Part shown: positions 20,502-29,392 of the stretch, piece after piece
How the letters are laid out: each line of letters starts with the position of its first letter
Position numbering within the stretch: position 1 is the first letter of the stretch
NCBI RefSeq assembly: GCF_000411295.1
Contig: NZ_KE150421.1
Span: 970,130-1,034,129, forward strand
Direction: 5' to 3'
DNA length: 64,000 bases
Source of the DNA: Paenisporosarcina sp. HGH0030
GTDB taxonomy: Bacteria; Bacillota; Bacilli; Bacillales_A; Planococcaceae
Translations under genes and position numbers: made by a program
Notes under the pieces: model-generated
Seen by the model: the letters and a program-made list of their open reading frames with translations, nothing else
What the model was told of the DNA's origin: nothing
Database searches by the model: none

Positions 20502-21698
20502 CTAATAAATTTCTGTTCGATACTTTTCGATGACTGCTGTTGTCAAAATCCCTGTTTTATAAAAATGACTCACATAAACACTTACCATCATTTCATTTTC
20601 TTCCGTAATCTCCATATTCCATAATACGCGATTGATAATGCCTGCTAGTTCTTCAGGATTCGCATACATTGTATTCCATGCCCGGACTTGCAATTCTAAT
20701 TCATCACTCAATGCGGCTACTTCGAGTTGTTCTGTTGGCACCGGTTCACTAAACTGTGCATACGGATTTTCGTATACGTTCGTGTAAATGAACTTGATTG
20801 GATTGTACTCATCTAACTCATACGTAAAGCATTCATTCCCAACTGTAACAATTATATTATTCTTTCCAAATTCAATCTTTCCGTTTTCTAATACCATATT
20901 TTCCGAAAAGGATTGAATAGAACACTTCACATCTGGTGTAATCAAAAAATAGCTATATTCCAGATTCAGCTGTGTAATGTACTCTGCAAGTGATGTCTTT
21001 TCAATCCTACCTTCATCTCTCAATGTTGCATAAGTAATCGGACGATAATAATACTGGACATCCATCTCTTTAATTTCGATTGTCCACTCTGCATCAGGAC
21101 ATTCAAACAGCACACGGAAAGCAAACCCATCATCTGTTTTCTGTAACTCATTGTAAATGAACCATTGCCCAACTTGGATTGGTTCATCTGTTTCTTCTGC
21201 TATAACATTTTGAAAAATGAAATGAATAAGTGATTTGGATGAAAACCCACCCTCTGTATTGACGTATAGATGAAGCGTTTTATCCTCTCGTTCAATTCGT
21301 TCAATGGTTGAATCATGCAAACTTTCCGCAAAGACCTCTTGAACTGTAGTTGGTAAATAGGTAACAGTCTGCTTTGTCTGTTCATATGCAGCATCTAAAA
21401 TTTGTTCAAATTCCTTGTCTGCTTCTCGCATCCATTGCAAATAATCATCACGTACTTGTTTTGGTAATGTCGGTTGATTTAAAGTAGCATTTTCCACGAA
21501 TGGAATGAAACGGCTTGGCAAGACTGCCAGCAATCTCGCTTTTACGTCTTCAAGTTCTTCTTTTAAACGCGCAATGAGATCGTACCTTTCTTCTATTGCT
21601 TCTTTTCGTGCTACTTCCCAATTTTGGTCGGATTCATGAATTGGCAGTAAATTACACATTAAAAATCTTTCTTTAACTTCTTTCGATATACTCCACAT
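20502..21698 (-). CDS. DUF4085 family protein
   Basis: 398-aa soluble protein with an N-terminal coiled stretch (EVARKEAIEERYDLIARLKEELEDVKARLLAVLPSRFIPF) and a beta-rich C-terminal half. The pattern fits DUF4085, found mostly in Bacillales and without known function. No catalytic motif or signal peptide. Start ATG 21698 with GAGGTGAAG upstream. Confidence 0.6.
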   Translation of the reverse strand: MWSISKEVKERFLMCNLLPIHESDQNWEVARKEAIEERYDLIARLKEELEDVKARLLAVLPSRFIPFVENATLNQPTLPKQVRDDYLQWMREADKEFEQILDAAYEQTKQTVTYLPTTVQEVFAESLHDSTIERIEREDKTLHLYVNTEGGFSSKSLIHFIFQNVIAEETDEPIQVGQWFIYNELQKTDDGFAFRVLFECPDAEWTIEIKEMDVQYYYRPITYATLRDEGRIEKTSLAEYITQLNLEYSYFLITPDVKCSIQSFSENMVLENGKIEFGKNNIIVTVGNECFTYELDEYNPIKFIYTNVYENPYAQFSEPVPTEQLEVAALSDELELQVRAWNTMYANPEELAGIINRVLWNMEITEENEMMVSVYVSHFYKTGILTTAVIEKYRTEIY

Positions 21699-21804
21699 AA
21701 CTTCACCTCAAATAGTTTTTTTAGTGGGTTCTTTTTAGTAATCTAACCAATTATGTTGGGTCAATGTTTCAATTATTACTCTGTGGTAATGACGATTGTT
21801 TTAT

Positions 21805-21862
21805 TTACACTAACCTGCTTCGTTAGATCAATAAGGAAAATGGCTGCTTGAGCATCTTGTCA
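21805..21862 (+). repeat. CBR copy 11
   Basis: TTTACACTAAC / CTGCTTC / GTTAGATCAATAAG, then AATGGCTGCTTGAGC; no right site. The gene at 21868 stops six bases beyond. Confidence 0.7.
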
Positions 21863-21867
21863 AAAAT

Positions 21868-22059
21868 TTACTCATCTTCTTTTTGATGATTAGGTAAAAA
21901 TAATGCAATCAAAATAATTAGTCCAATTAATAACTGAAAACTAGGGAGACCAGATAGAAACCCTTTGTTGTAACTATCAATAATTCTCATTGCCTGAAAA
22001 GAAATAAAAATTATCATAAGTATTATTAACGCAATTCGATACTTAAATTTAATACTCAT
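21868..22059 (-). CDS. Small membrane protein
   Basis: 63 aa, two hydrophobic segments (8-25 and 38-54) and a charged C-terminus. AGAAAGGGAG before the ATG supports translation. No family recognised; one-gene unit between CBR copies. Confidence 0.6.
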   Translation of the reverse strand: MSIKFKYRIALIILMIIFISFQAMRIIDSYNKGFLSGLPSFQLLIGLIILIALFLPNHQKEDE

Positions 22060-22084
22060 TTTTTAACTCCCTTTCTAAATACTG

Positions 22085-22240
22085 TTCAAAACTGCCCCGA
22101 TAATTCAAGTAGGAAAAGAGTTGCCTTCAGCAGCCCAATGATATTCAACTAAAGCATTCGACTCCAAGTAGACATAACACCCGGATTGGGAAGTATTCGA
22201 TTTCATTACTCCACAAGAAAAGCTGCCCTTTAAAGGCAGC
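22085..22240 (+). repeat. CBR copy 12, compound
   Basis: 22085-22172 is a diverged CBR (TTCAAAACTGCCCCGATAAT, GAGTTGCC, ATTCAACTAAAGCATTCG). It runs into GACATAACACC..GGGAAGTATTC and hairpin AAGCTGCCCTTTAAAGGCAG, a module also seen at 41130-41313 and partly at 37885-38003. Confidence 0.7.
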
Positions 22241-22283
22241 TGGCTTCACATTTGTATATATACCAACTGACATAATGTTAAAT

Positions 22284-22316
22284 AAAAAAATCGTCCGTTC
22301 AATCGGACGATTTTTT
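22284..22316 (-). terminator. Intrinsic terminator
   Basis: AAATCGTCCG / CGGACGATTT with A7 and T6 flanks; directly downstream of the lipoprotein gene at 22318. Confidence 0.85.
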
Positions 22317-22317
22317 C

Positions 22318-22853
22318 TTATTGTGCTACTTCGCTGGCAATGCTTGATTCAGCTAAGCCAACTTCTTTAAGTACCTTACTTAATTCAGCGTCAGCCTCTT
22401 CAAATTTTGCATTTGCCTCATCTAATACAACGTCACCTTCCGCAGCTAATGCGTCTGCTTTCATTGTATAAGCTTCTTGTAATTTGTTTAATGCTGAGTC
22501 AATTGTTTCTTGATGATCTTTTAATTCAGCCGGAACTTCTAATTCTTCTACTTTAACCGCAGTATTTGCAGCAGCTGTTTTTGCAGCATCCCGCATTTTT
22601 TTAAGCTCAGCAGCTTCTGGAGGTGCTTCTAAATCTATATTTTCATAAGCATTTAGTTCTGCATCTACAGCATTAATAGATTGAGAGATTGATAAGTAAA
22701 ACTTCATCATATCTCCAGCTGGGTTCGCTTTTTCTTTAGATGTAGTTTCTTCAGATTTAGTTCCTTCAGTCGTTGTAACTTTTTTCTCTTCTTCGTCTTC
22801 AGTACAAGCTGCAAGAACTAAAGAAAGTGAAGCAATAATAGTTTTTTCATCAT
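22318..22853 (-). CDS. Lipoprotein gene with frameshifted signal peptide
   Basis: The main frame encodes about 178 aa: a Thr/Glu/Lys-rich linker and a helical domain with four or more helices (ISQSINAVDAELNAYENIDLEAPPEAAELKKMRDAAK..). The lipobox LAAC is in frame, but the natural start ATGATG (22853) after AAAGGAG is one base out of frame. Six A's at 22842-22847 would need to be seven to give MMKKTIIASLSLVLAAC. In the present sequence only a TTG at 22857 opens the frame, with an atypical acidic signal peptide. Slippage, decay or a read error are all possible. Confidence 0.65.
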
Positions 22854-23039
22854 TCAATCTCCTTTAACCTTGGGAATATTTAGTTATATTACCACGGATA
22901 AACTCACATGTAAATTAATTACCAAATAGTTCGCCATTTAGTAACGTTTTATTCAAAGATTTTATAAAGCCCGATTCAATCACTGAACCGAAGGGTTTTG
23001 TTCAGAAAACCAGATTAATTTGTACTCTACAATTCTGAG

Positions 23040-23153
23040 TTACATCATTCCACTACCATCCATAACGTTTACTAAGGCAATGTTGTCTCCAGTAATTTCA
23101 AAAGCTTCTTCTTTATCTGTATCGTTAACTAAATCAATAATGTATTCAGACAT
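23040..23153 (-). CDS. 37-aa acidic peptide, unknown
   Basis: ATG 23153 with GGGG nearby. Reading frame MSEYIIDLVNDTDKEEAF then EITGDNIALVNVMDGSGMM. Composition looks coding and it ends with tandem stop-proximal Met codons. No family recognised. Sits between the lipoprotein and CBR copy 13. Confidence 0.4.
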   Translation of the reverse strand: MSEYIIDLVNDTDKEEAFEITGDNIALVNVMDGSGMM

Positions 23154-23200
23154 AATTAACCCCGATCTGTTCTTGTATTTATTTTTTCCCCAATTTTATT

Positions 23201-23262
23201 GTTCAACTAACCTGCCCCGTTAGTTGAAGTAGAAAGAGTGCTTAAACAACCCAAGCAATTCA
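23201..23262 (+). repeat. CBR copy 13 (left site intact)
   Basis: Perfect left site: GTTCAACTAAC / CTGCCCC / GTTAGTTGAAGTAG; then a worn GAGTGCTTAAACAACCC and no clear right site. Confidence 0.8.
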
Positions 23263-23325
23263 CCTATGTTTCCCTAGATGAGTATCTTATTGTTGATGCC
23301 ACTTTAATTAAACGGAGGGAACAAC

Positions 23326-24108
23326 ATGGGATACTTTGTTACTGTAGAACCTGGTGTAAAGATATATGTAGAGGATGTAAACCCGGAGGGAAATAAAACA
23401 ATACTATTTATACATGGTTGGCCATTAAACCATAAGCAGTATGAATATCAGTTTGATGTTCTTCCAGCAATGGGATATCGATGTATAGGCATCGACTGGA
23501 GGGGGTTCGGTAATTCGGATAAACCATTCCATGGCTACAACTTTGACAGATTGGCAGATGATATCCATGCAGTAGTAGTCGCGTTGCAGTTAAAAGACTT
23601 CACACTAGCTGGACACTCTACAGGAGGGGCAATCTCGATTCGATATATGGCTCGACACCAAGGTTATGGAGTATCCAAACTTGTCCTCATAGACGCGCAA
23701 TCTCCGTATAGTGTTCAAGAAGAAGTTGCAAATATGTTCATTTCAGGATCACTTAATGATCGACCTAAAATGTTGCAGGGATTAAATGATCTCTTCTTCT
23801 TCCAGTATCTTACCACCCCATTATCGGACTGGTTTTTTCAGCTAGGATTACAGGCAGCTGGTTGGTCGACTGTAGCAGTCATGAAGACACTAAGAGATGA
23901 GAACGTGTACTATGATCTTGACAAAATACTAGTACCTACACTGATTATTCACGGAATACATGATAAAATTGTTCCGTTTGATAAAGCTCAGGAAACAAAT
24001 ACGCTAATAAAAAATTCACTGCTTGTTCCATTTCAATACAGCGGTCATGGTCCTTTTTGGGAAGAACGTGAGAAGTTTAACCAGCTATTGATGCAATTTA
24101 TTGGCTAA
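23326..24108 (+). CDS. Alpha/beta hydrolase, haloperoxidase/esterase type
   Basis: 260 aa. HGWPLNHKQY (oxyanion loop, about 25-34), GIDWRGFGNSDKP, nucleophile AGHSTGG (Ser about 98), acid in HGIHDKIVPFD and His in YSGHGPFWEER form the full triad of the non-heme haloperoxidase/esterase group. No signal peptide. AACGGAGGGA precedes the ATG. Substrate unknown. Confidence 0.85.
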   Translation: MGYFVTVEPGVKIYVEDVNPEGNKTILFIHGWPLNHKQYEYQFDVLPAMGYRCIGIDWRGFGNSDKPFHGYNFDRLADDIHAVVVALQLKDFTLAGHSTGGAISIRYMARHQGYGVSKLVLIDAQSPYSVQEEVANMFISGSLNDRPKMLQGLNDLFFFQYLTTPLSDWFFQLGLQAAGWSTVAVMKTLRDENVYYDLDKILVPTLIIHGIHDKIVPFDKAQETNTLIKNSLLVPFQYSGHGPFWEEREKFNQLLMQFIG

Positions 24109-24143
24109 TAGTTCACTTCAGCTAACGGATAACGATTTTTTTT

Positions 24144-24168
24144 AACCGCTCATGTCATGGGCGGTTTT
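24144..24168 (+). terminator. Weak intrinsic terminator
   Basis: AACCGC / GCGGTT stem after the hydrolase gene, with a short T-run. Confidence 0.55.
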
Positions 24169-24266
24169 CCTTTGTAAAAATCAACAATAAACGATAACAG
24201 AGCCTTTAATTAAATCTTTCTAATTCTCTCCTCCTTTTTATTCACCATCGATTGTTGTTCCTTCTT

Positions 24267-24290
24267 TATCTGCCCTGTTAGTTGAATAAG
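24267..24290 (+). repeat. Decayed CBR left site (copy 14)
   Basis: ATCTGCCCTGTTAGTTGAAT followed by AAG; left arm lost. Confidence 0.6.
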
Positions 24291-24407
24291 CACCTTATCT
24301 TTTAATACACATTATGGTCGAACTGCGTACTAAGACCTTCACTCCCATAAGACAAGGTCCACAAAACATGGTGTACCCATATATTGATAAAAAGGAGTGA
24401 AAGCAAA

Positions 24408-24833
24408 TTGAATCAAAATTCTGTGCAGCCTTCTGCAAACATGGAAGTATTAAACGACATTTTGAAAGCAATTAATGGTGAATATACAGCAATTGCCTGC
24501 TATGAATTATTAGCGAACCAGGCTCAGAACGCCGAAATAAAAAATCGTATTCTTGAAATCAGAAATGATGAAATCAGACACTATGAAACCTTTTGGCAAC
24601 TTTATATTTCTTTGACGGGAAAACAACCTACTCCACAAATCACAAAACAATGTTCTGCAGATTATAAAAGTGGGATACTTGCTGCATTCATAGATGAACA
24701 GGAGACTGTAGACTTCTATCACGATATAGCGCGAAGTACTAATAATCCTGTTATTAAAGATGCTTTCACGCAAGCTTCTGCTGATGAACAAAATCATGCG
24801 GTTTGGTTTTTATATTTCATGAATCATCATTAA
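24408..24833 (+). CDS. Ferritin-like domain protein
   Basis: 141 aa from TTG 24408 (AAGGAG 10 bases upstream). A four-helix bundle with paired carboxylate/His motifs: NGEYTAIACYE, IRNDEIRHYETFW, DEQETVDFYHDIA and SADEQNHAVWF match a rubrerythrin-type di-iron site (E, ExxH, E, ExxH). Probably an oxidoreductase or metal-storage-like protein; exact role unknown. Confidence 0.75.
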   Translation: MNQNSVQPSANMEVLNDILKAINGEYTAIACYELLANQAQNAEIKNRILEIRNDEIRHYETFWQLYISLTGKQPTPQITKQCSADYKSGILAAFIDEQETVDFYHDIARSTNNPVIKDAFTQASADEQNHAVWFLYFMNHH

Positions 24834-24843
24834 TTGTTTAGCA

Positions 24844-24868
24844 GCCGGCTATCACGTCGGCTTTTTTT
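24844..24868 (+). terminator. Intrinsic terminator
   Basis: AGCCG / CGGCT stem with T7 after the ferritin-like gene. Confidence 0.75.
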
Positions 24869-24914
24869 CTTGCACCTTATGTGTCAAATGCGACATAAAA
24901 ACTCCCATTCTCTT

Positions 24915-24996
24915 CTTCAACTAAACTGCTGCGTTAGTTGAATAATAAAAATGCTTTGCATCTTTATTGAAGTAAAGCACTCCGTTAGTTCAACAA
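24915..24996 (+). repeat. CBR copy 15
   Basis: CTTCAACTAAAC / TGCTGC / GTTAGTTGAATAA, hairpin GCTTTGCATCTTTATTGAAG with TAAAGC, right site ACTCCGTTAGTTCAACAA. Complete. Confidence 0.88.
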
Positions 24997-25007
24997 TAAC
25001 CCATCTT

Positions 25008-25121
25008 TTAGTTATCGGTTATTTTTGATTTATGAAACGTTAAAATTCTATTAACACTGCTACCTATATTTCCTATCCATGCCCCTAAAAAAGACACAAA
25101 TGTGTTGAATATTAAAATCAT
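25008..25121 (-). CDS. 37-aa membrane peptide or gene remnant
   Basis: ATG 25121 to TAA 25008, 12 bases beyond the CBR right end: MILIFNTFVSFLGAWIGNIG then SSVNRILTFHKSKITDN. One hydrophobic helix. A TAA lies just before the ATG in the same frame, so it may be the tail of a longer decayed gene. The rest of 24997-25423 shows no clear gene. Confidence 0.35.
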   Translation of the reverse strand: MILIFNTFVSFLGAWIGNIGSSVNRILTFHKSKITDN

Positions 25122-25423
25122 TTACATCAGATACTCTTCCAGTTGGGTAAATGTATTGAATTACTTCAATTAGCAGGTACAGCCATTCGCCGTTCTAGTC
25201 TAGGCGGACATATAAATAACAGTGGGCATTCTTAATCTTGTGTCTATTGTTCATTTTTTCACGGTAGATGAAAGAAAGATTATCTTAATCATATAGGGAT
25301 TTAAAAATATTATTGATTAACTTGTTAGGAATTGTTTATGGAGATTGATAAATACCTGCAAAATGCTAGGACGTATATTTCTACTTTCATTTCTCATACT
25401 AAAGAACAAAAGGAGTGATATCT

Positions 25424-25606
25424 ATGGCGAAACGGACTAAGAAAAATGACGCAGAACAAAAGAATAAACAAGGGTTTGACTCCAGCAAAACAGATTCAGA
25501 ATTCTCCAAAGAATTTGGCAGTGCAAATGCTAATCGAGCGAAAAAAGAAAAGGCGAAAAAAGAAAAAGCATCCAAAAACCAAGGGGAATGGAAAGGAATG
25601 CATTGA
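25424..25606 (+). CDS. Small basic protein, possibly SASP-like
   Basis: 60 aa, very Lys-, Asn-, Gln- and Ala-rich without hydrophobic core: FDSSKTDSEFSKEFGSANAN then a KKEKAKKEK tail. AAAGGAGTGA precedes the ATG. Composition and the F(S/A)xEF stretch resemble small acid-soluble spore proteins of the gamma type, but the pattern is not exact. Confidence 0.5.
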   Translation: MAKRTKKNDAEQKNKQGFDSSKTDSEFSKEFGSANANRAKKEKAKKEKASKNQGEWKGMH

Positions 25607-25783
25607 TTGTTTTATCAAGATTTCAAAAACACCCCTCCCTCATAGGATGTATGGCGTTTCCAATGAACAGGATATAACTCTTTTGATCTACAGCGTGGAT
25701 TTTTTTATAAACTTTCCACAACATCATATCCACTCTCAAAATCTGATAAATCTACCATTTATTCAAAGAAAACCCTTATAATG

Positions 25784-25836
25784 AACTGCACCTCCAATTG
25801 TTAGTTGTGTCTAACGATTGAAGGTGCAGTTTTTTG
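25784..25836 (+). terminator. Strong intrinsic terminator
   Basis: AACTGCACCT(C)CAAT..TTAG pairs with CTAA..ATTG(A)AGGTGCAGTT, then T6. Confidence 0.85.
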
Positions 25837-25845
25837 ACCCCCAAA

Positions 25846-25908
25846 AAGTTCAATTAGAAATGGTTTCACTCCGTTTTGAAGTAAAGTACCCGATAATTGA
25901 ATAAGGGT
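25846..25908 (+). repeat. CBR copy 16
   Basis: AGTTCAATTAGAAATGG, TTTCACTCCGTTTTGAAGTA, then AGTACCCGATAATTGAATAA. Left site largely lost. Confidence 0.75.
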
Positions 25909-25915
25909 AATAATC

Positions 25916-26244
25916 TCAATTTTTTATTCTAAGGTAATTTTCAAGTTCCTTAAATGGAGAAGCATAGGAATCATTAAATTTCTTTATATGATTAACCCAG
26001 ACCAATTACGGTCGAGGAATGGGTGTATCTGAGTGGTATCTGAAATACTATACAGATTAATTAAGAAATAAAGGGTTTCCCATATCAAATAGTCATCGTC
26101 TAACTTAAATAACATCTCAATGACAATTGGTAAATAGTTAAACTCTTCTTCAGAAGTCATTCCCTTAGTAATTGATTCAAAAAAATTACTGAAATACCAC
26201 TCGTCTTTATCTAATTTATCTTCCCATTCTTGATATATAATCAA
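25916..26244 (-). pseudogene. Frameshifted acidic protein gene, unknown (immunity-like)
   Basis: ATG 26244 encodes an acidic helical protein (YFSNFFESITKGMTSEEEFN..LDRNW) and stops at 25984. One frame over, the sequence continues VWVNHIKKFNDSYASPFKEL and ENYLRIKN to TGA 25916, with coding-like composition. A single indel near 26005 would join them into about 108 aa. Size and composition resemble immunity proteins; no family named. Confidence 0.5.
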
Positions 26245-26309
26245 TAACTTTTGTCCGATTTAATCACATCCCGAAGTTAATAATGCTATAAAAACATTTT
26301 ATCACTTTA

Positions 26310-26355
26310 TATTGAACTAACTTGTCCCGTTAGTTGAATAAGAAAAAAGAGCTGA
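26310..26355 (+). repeat. CBR copy 17 (left site plus truncated middle)
   Basis: TTGAACTAAC / TTGTCCC / GTTAGTTGAATAAG, then AAAAAAGAGCTGAC. The hairpin partner and right site are missing, as at 43541-43590. Confidence 0.85.
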
Positions 26356-26539
26356 CACTTTGCACTGCACCCTTCTTCTTCACTCGGTTTAGAAAGTCTT
26401 AATCCGTTTATAAGCTTCCGTATGTCTTATCTAAGCGCAAATTTCCGGTTAATTATTTTGGGTTTCCGATGCTTTTCAACTATTCTAACCTAAAAATCAT
26501 GTGGTATAATTAACCATTAATGTTGAGAGGGGAATTATA

Positions 26540-26974
26540 ATGGACACAGGCGATAAAGTAACCATAACGGTAGAAACAATAGTTCATGCACCCGTTGAAA
26601 AAGTGTGGGAATTTTGGACAGAACCAAAGCATATAACGAAATGGACGTTTGCTTCTGAAGACTGGCACGCACCAATTGCCGAAAATGATGTAAGGGTTGG
26701 CGGAAGATTCCATACAAGAATGGAAGCAAAGGATGGAAGCTTTGGATTTGATTTTGGTGGAGTTTATGATGAAATTAGAATAAATGAATTTATTTCTTAC
26801 ACTCTTGGAGATGGTAGGAAAGTTACGATCACGTTTGTTAGTCAAGAAAACGACACTAAGATAATTGAAGTTTTTGAAGGAGAAGCCACTCATTCCATTG
26901 AGCAGCAAAAAGCAGGCTGGCAGGCGATTCTAGAAAATTTCAAAAGATATAGCGAACTTTCTAAAGAAAATTAA
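26540..26974 (+). CDS. SRPBCC (AHSA1 / polyketide cyclase-like) family protein
   Basis: 144 aa: VETIVHAPVEKVWEFWTEPKHITKW, FHTRMEAKDGSFGFDFGGVYDEI and a final helix HSIEQQKAGWQAILENFKRY. Likely small-ligand binding; ligand unknown. TATAAT at 26505-26510 and GAGAGGGGA before the ATG give it its own promoter, so this plus-strand unit is expressed independently. Confidence 0.85.
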   Translation: MDTGDKVTITVETIVHAPVEKVWEFWTEPKHITKWTFASEDWHAPIAENDVRVGGRFHTRMEAKDGSFGFDFGGVYDEIRINEFISYTLGDGRKVTITFVSQENDTKIIEVFEGEATHSIEQQKAGWQAILENFKRYSELSKEN

Positions 26975-27023
26975 AAATACTTCGGACTTGAGATTGAATA
27001 AAAATTATTCAAAAGCTTATTGT

Positions 27024-27049
27024 TACCTTCCTTTGGAAAGGTTTTTTTA
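27024..27049 (+). terminator. Intrinsic terminator
   Basis: ACCTT / AAGGT stem with T7, after the SRPBCC gene. Confidence 0.75.
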
Positions 27050-27123
27050 TGTTAACCATTTTTAAACTTACTAAGAGGAATAACGTCTGGGAACGTATCA
27101 TAAACCTCTATTTTCCTTTCTTC

Positions 27124-27160
27124 TTCTTCAACTAACCTACCCAATTAGTTGAACAAGAAG
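27124..27160 (+). repeat. Solo CBR left site (copy 18)
   Basis: CTTCTTCAACTAA / CCTACCCAA / TTAGTTGAACAAGAAG, an extended palindrome. It is followed at 27162-27243 by a long hairpin (AAAGAGCC..CTCCTTG with CAAGAG..GGCTCTTT) unlike the other middles. Confidence 0.8.
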
Positions 27161-27261
27161 AAAGAGCCGTATAGGAGTCCTCCTTGTTTGATAATGAGTC
27201 AATGACAGTTGACACTCATGATCATACAAGAGGGCTCTTTTTCGTTCAAGACCTCGAACAT

Positions 27262-27310
27262 TCTTCAAACAGGAAAGCTGCCCTGTTAGTTGAAGAAGAA
27301 TTAAGGCTCA
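27262..27310 (+). repeat. CBR copy 19, decayed
   Basis: TTCTTCAAACAGGAAAGCTG then CCCTGTTAGTTGAAGAAG. 27360-27400 (ACCTTCTTCGATCAACAC) resembles the downstream part of the copy at 36888. Confidence 0.6.
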
Positions 27311-27416
27311 TCTCTGGGTCCTCTTTTTATGCACTGTTTTTCATGGGAGTTCACTAACTTCAACATTAAAGAACGTCAAACCTTCTTCGATCAACACACC
27401 GATACGAAGCTAATTT

Positions 27417-28124
27417 TTAACATCTTACATGTTTTCGTTTAAAACCCAGCCTCCCTTTATCAATTTCTTTTTGAATACTTTCGTAAGCGTTTAGGATACT
27501 GCTTTTTTTCTTGTCCCGTTTGACTTCTACTGTACCTACTGCCTTTGCGGTCTCGACTGCCTTTTCATGGTGAGGCAAATATGAAGTCCCCACAGTGTAT
27601 AGAAAATTATTCATAGCTGATTTCGTTCGTTCTGGGGAATCGTGAATCTTATTTTTTACAAGATCAAGCATATTTGAAATCTTGCTTTCGGAAAATTCAT
27701 TGTCTATGCGATTACCTAAAAGCCAGCAGTAGCAACTCCAGCCCGCTGACATTCTCAGTTCTTGACCGCTTGCAATCCATTTATCAGCAACGTCTTGTGC
27801 AATATCAGACTCTGATAAAGTTACTGCAACCACATAATCGGACAGCATATAAAAATATGCTGCATCCATCCACCGATCAAAATCCGTCTCAGTCATGGCT
27901 TTTGGATCTGCAATAATGCCTGCAAAGTACATTGCATCGTAGTTACCTGTGGAATAAAGCTCGTCAGCTAAATGTTGATTTATTCTTATCTTCTTTGCAA
28001 TTGGTTTCATAGCGCCTGTAGCTACGCCAAAAAGAGGCTCGTGCGCACCATTAGATAAGTATATTTTTTTCGTTCGTTCCTTACCGAGGGCTTCAAGCTC
28101 CTGCATAACTGTTTTGAAATCCAT
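27417..28124 (-). CDS. DNA alkylation repair (AlkD-like HEAT) family protein
   Basis: 235 aa of HEAT-like helices: GVATGAMKPIAKKIRINQHLADELYSTGNYDAMYFAGIIADP..MTETDFDRWM and SAGWSCYCWLLGNRIDNEF. Family PF08713 contains AlkC/AlkD glycosylases that excise alkylated bases, but several relatives are not enzymes. This member belongs to a subgroup common in Bacillales; activity unproven. Confidence 0.75.
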   Translation of the reverse strand: MDFKTVMQELEALGKERTKKIYLSNGAHEPLFGVATGAMKPIAKKIRINQHLADELYSTGNYDAMYFAGIIADPKAMTETDFDRWMDAAYFYMLSDYVVAVTLSESDIAQDVADKWIASGQELRMSAGWSCYCWLLGNRIDNEFSESKISNMLDLVKNKIHDSPERTKSAMNNFLYTVGTSYLPHHEKAVETAKAVGTVEVKRDKKKSSILNAYESIQKEIDKGRLGFKRKHVRC

Positions 28125-28188
28125 AGTTTTGCACTTCCTTCCTTATTAATAATTTCATTGTAACAACTATTTACTGAAATATTAAATC

Positions 28189-28275
28189 ATATAAAAATAA
28201 GGTCAACCTTTAAAAACTTGTTGACCTTATAATACGAAAGCACATTTTAGTTTAAGTACAATACTTCACAATCTT
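28189..28275 (+). repeat. CBR-related copy 20 (type V middle)
   Basis: Hairpin AAGGTCAAC..GTTGACCTT, ATAATACGAAAGCACATT and TTAGTTTAAGTACAATACTT. Its only sister is 46940-47025. Confidence 0.75.
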
Positions 28276-28316
28276 GCATCCTTGGATAAATTACTATTAC
28301 TAAATGTTTGATATGT

Positions 28317-28358
28317 AAAAAAAGGGAACCCTGCTAACCAGGAGGTTCCCTTTTTTAT
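28317..28358. terminator. Intrinsic terminator-like hairpin
   Basis: AAAAAGGGAACC / GGTTCCCTTTTT with A and T runs on both sides. Confidence 0.75.
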
Positions 28359-28448
28359 TAGTGAGATAAAAAATACAAAATAACGTTTGGAAAAAAACAG
28401 GCTGAGGTTTGGGTTTCAGCTTTTTTCAACCGACAACTGTTACATTAC

Positions 28449-28529
28449 CTATAGGAGTGCATTGAATGAATATAGTTGGTAACCAGTACCTATAACTAAA
28501 AATGTTGTAGCACCAAAAGGCAAAATCAC
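28449..28529 (-). CDS. 26-aa hydrophobic peptide, uncertain
   Basis: GTG 28529 after CTGGAGG (5-base gap), 37 bases downstream of cwlJ: MILPFGATTFLVIGTGYQLY then SFNALL. Strong ribosome site but a weak start codon and very short length; may be a remnant. Confidence 0.25.
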   Translation of the reverse strand: MILPFGATTFLVIGTGYQLYSFNALL

Positions 28530-28565
28530 AAAAACCTCCAGAATTAATAATAGCTCTTAGACAAC

Positions 28566-29006
28566 CTAACCACTATAAACACTATCACATGTTCCAGCTG
28601 CTGGTTCATAATAACAATGATTTTTAAATTGACCAGCATAAGGTTGACCGTACCATGTTGGAGGGCATGGTGCATATGGATTAAAATACCATAGAGCATA
28701 TTTCCCTGGATGGTCTCTCCAATAATCTAAATTCTTTTTTGCTAATCTTTTTTCAACAGATCTCGCTCTTTCATAAAATAAATTACCTTTTTGAACCGCT
28801 TCAAAAGAATAATTTCCTCCTTGTACTTGAAAAATTACATCTGAAATTGTTCTTAAATCTCTAAAGTCTAAACAATCGGCTTTAAGACGATTAACAATTA
28901 CATTTCCAACATATAACATTCCTTGCTGTCCTTCACCTTCGGCTTCTGCCCTCATCATCCTTGCCATTAAGTCAATGTCTGAACTTTTGTATTTTACTCT
29001 TGGCAT
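28566..29006 (-). CDS. cwlJ: Spore germination cell wall hydrolase CwlJ
   Basis: 146 aa, the usual CwlJ length. DIDLMARMMRAEAEGEGQQGMLYVGNVIVNRLKADC holds the catalytic Glu; the Trp/Tyr-rich tail KYALWYFNPYAPCPPTWYGQP..FKNHCYYEP is specific for CwlJ rather than SleB. CwlJ degrades cortex muramic-lactam peptidoglycan during Ca-dipicolinate-triggered germination. Its usual partner gerQ is not visible in the window. No signal peptide, as expected for a coat-located CwlJ. Confidence 0.9.
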   Translation of the reverse strand: MPRVKYKSSDIDLMARMMRAEAEGEGQQGMLYVGNVIVNRLKADCLDFRDLRTISDVIFQVQGGNYSFEAVQKGNLFYERARSVEKRLAKKNLDYWRDHPGKYALWYFNPYAPCPPTWYGQPYAGQFKNHCYYEPAAGTCDSVYSG

Positions 29007-29349
29007 TTATTCACCCCAACAATATAGTATGAAAAAAAACCTACCTTGTGTCATTGTAAACTTAGTTTTAATGCTACAGTTTCTAAGTAATATGAAAACT
29101 TAGACAAACCTTTTTTCTCAACGTATGTCAAATAGCCATTCAGCTTGGCGGATTTCCCGAATACTGCAGAACGTATCAGGGCTAGAAAGCGGCATAATAG
29201 TACAGAATTAAAACATCAAACCCTCTAATAACTAAGCAAAAAGCATAAGTAAATGAGAAAACCTCATTTATTTATGCTACGGTTCAGCGTTTTAGTGCTA
29301 GGAGGCAAAAAAGGGTATGTTCAGAAATCACTTTGAACATACCCTTTTT
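29007..29349. terminator. Intergenic region ending in a terminator for the SLH gene
   Basis: 29305-29349 is a long perfect stem (AAAAAGGGTATGTTC / GAACATACCCTTTTT) downstream of the minus-strand SLH gene. 29236-29278 is another inverted repeat (AGCATAAGTAAATGAG / CTCATTTATTTATGCT). No gene or known riboswitch recognised in the rest. Confidence 0.7.
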
Positions 29350-29392
29350 GATAATTTGTCATTTTATTTGATGAATATCGCTTTATGCAAAT

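Noticed and set aside
29095..29300. Riboswitch upstream of the terminator at 29305
   Set aside because: Looked for c-di-GMP and other conserved cores on both strands; no convincing match.
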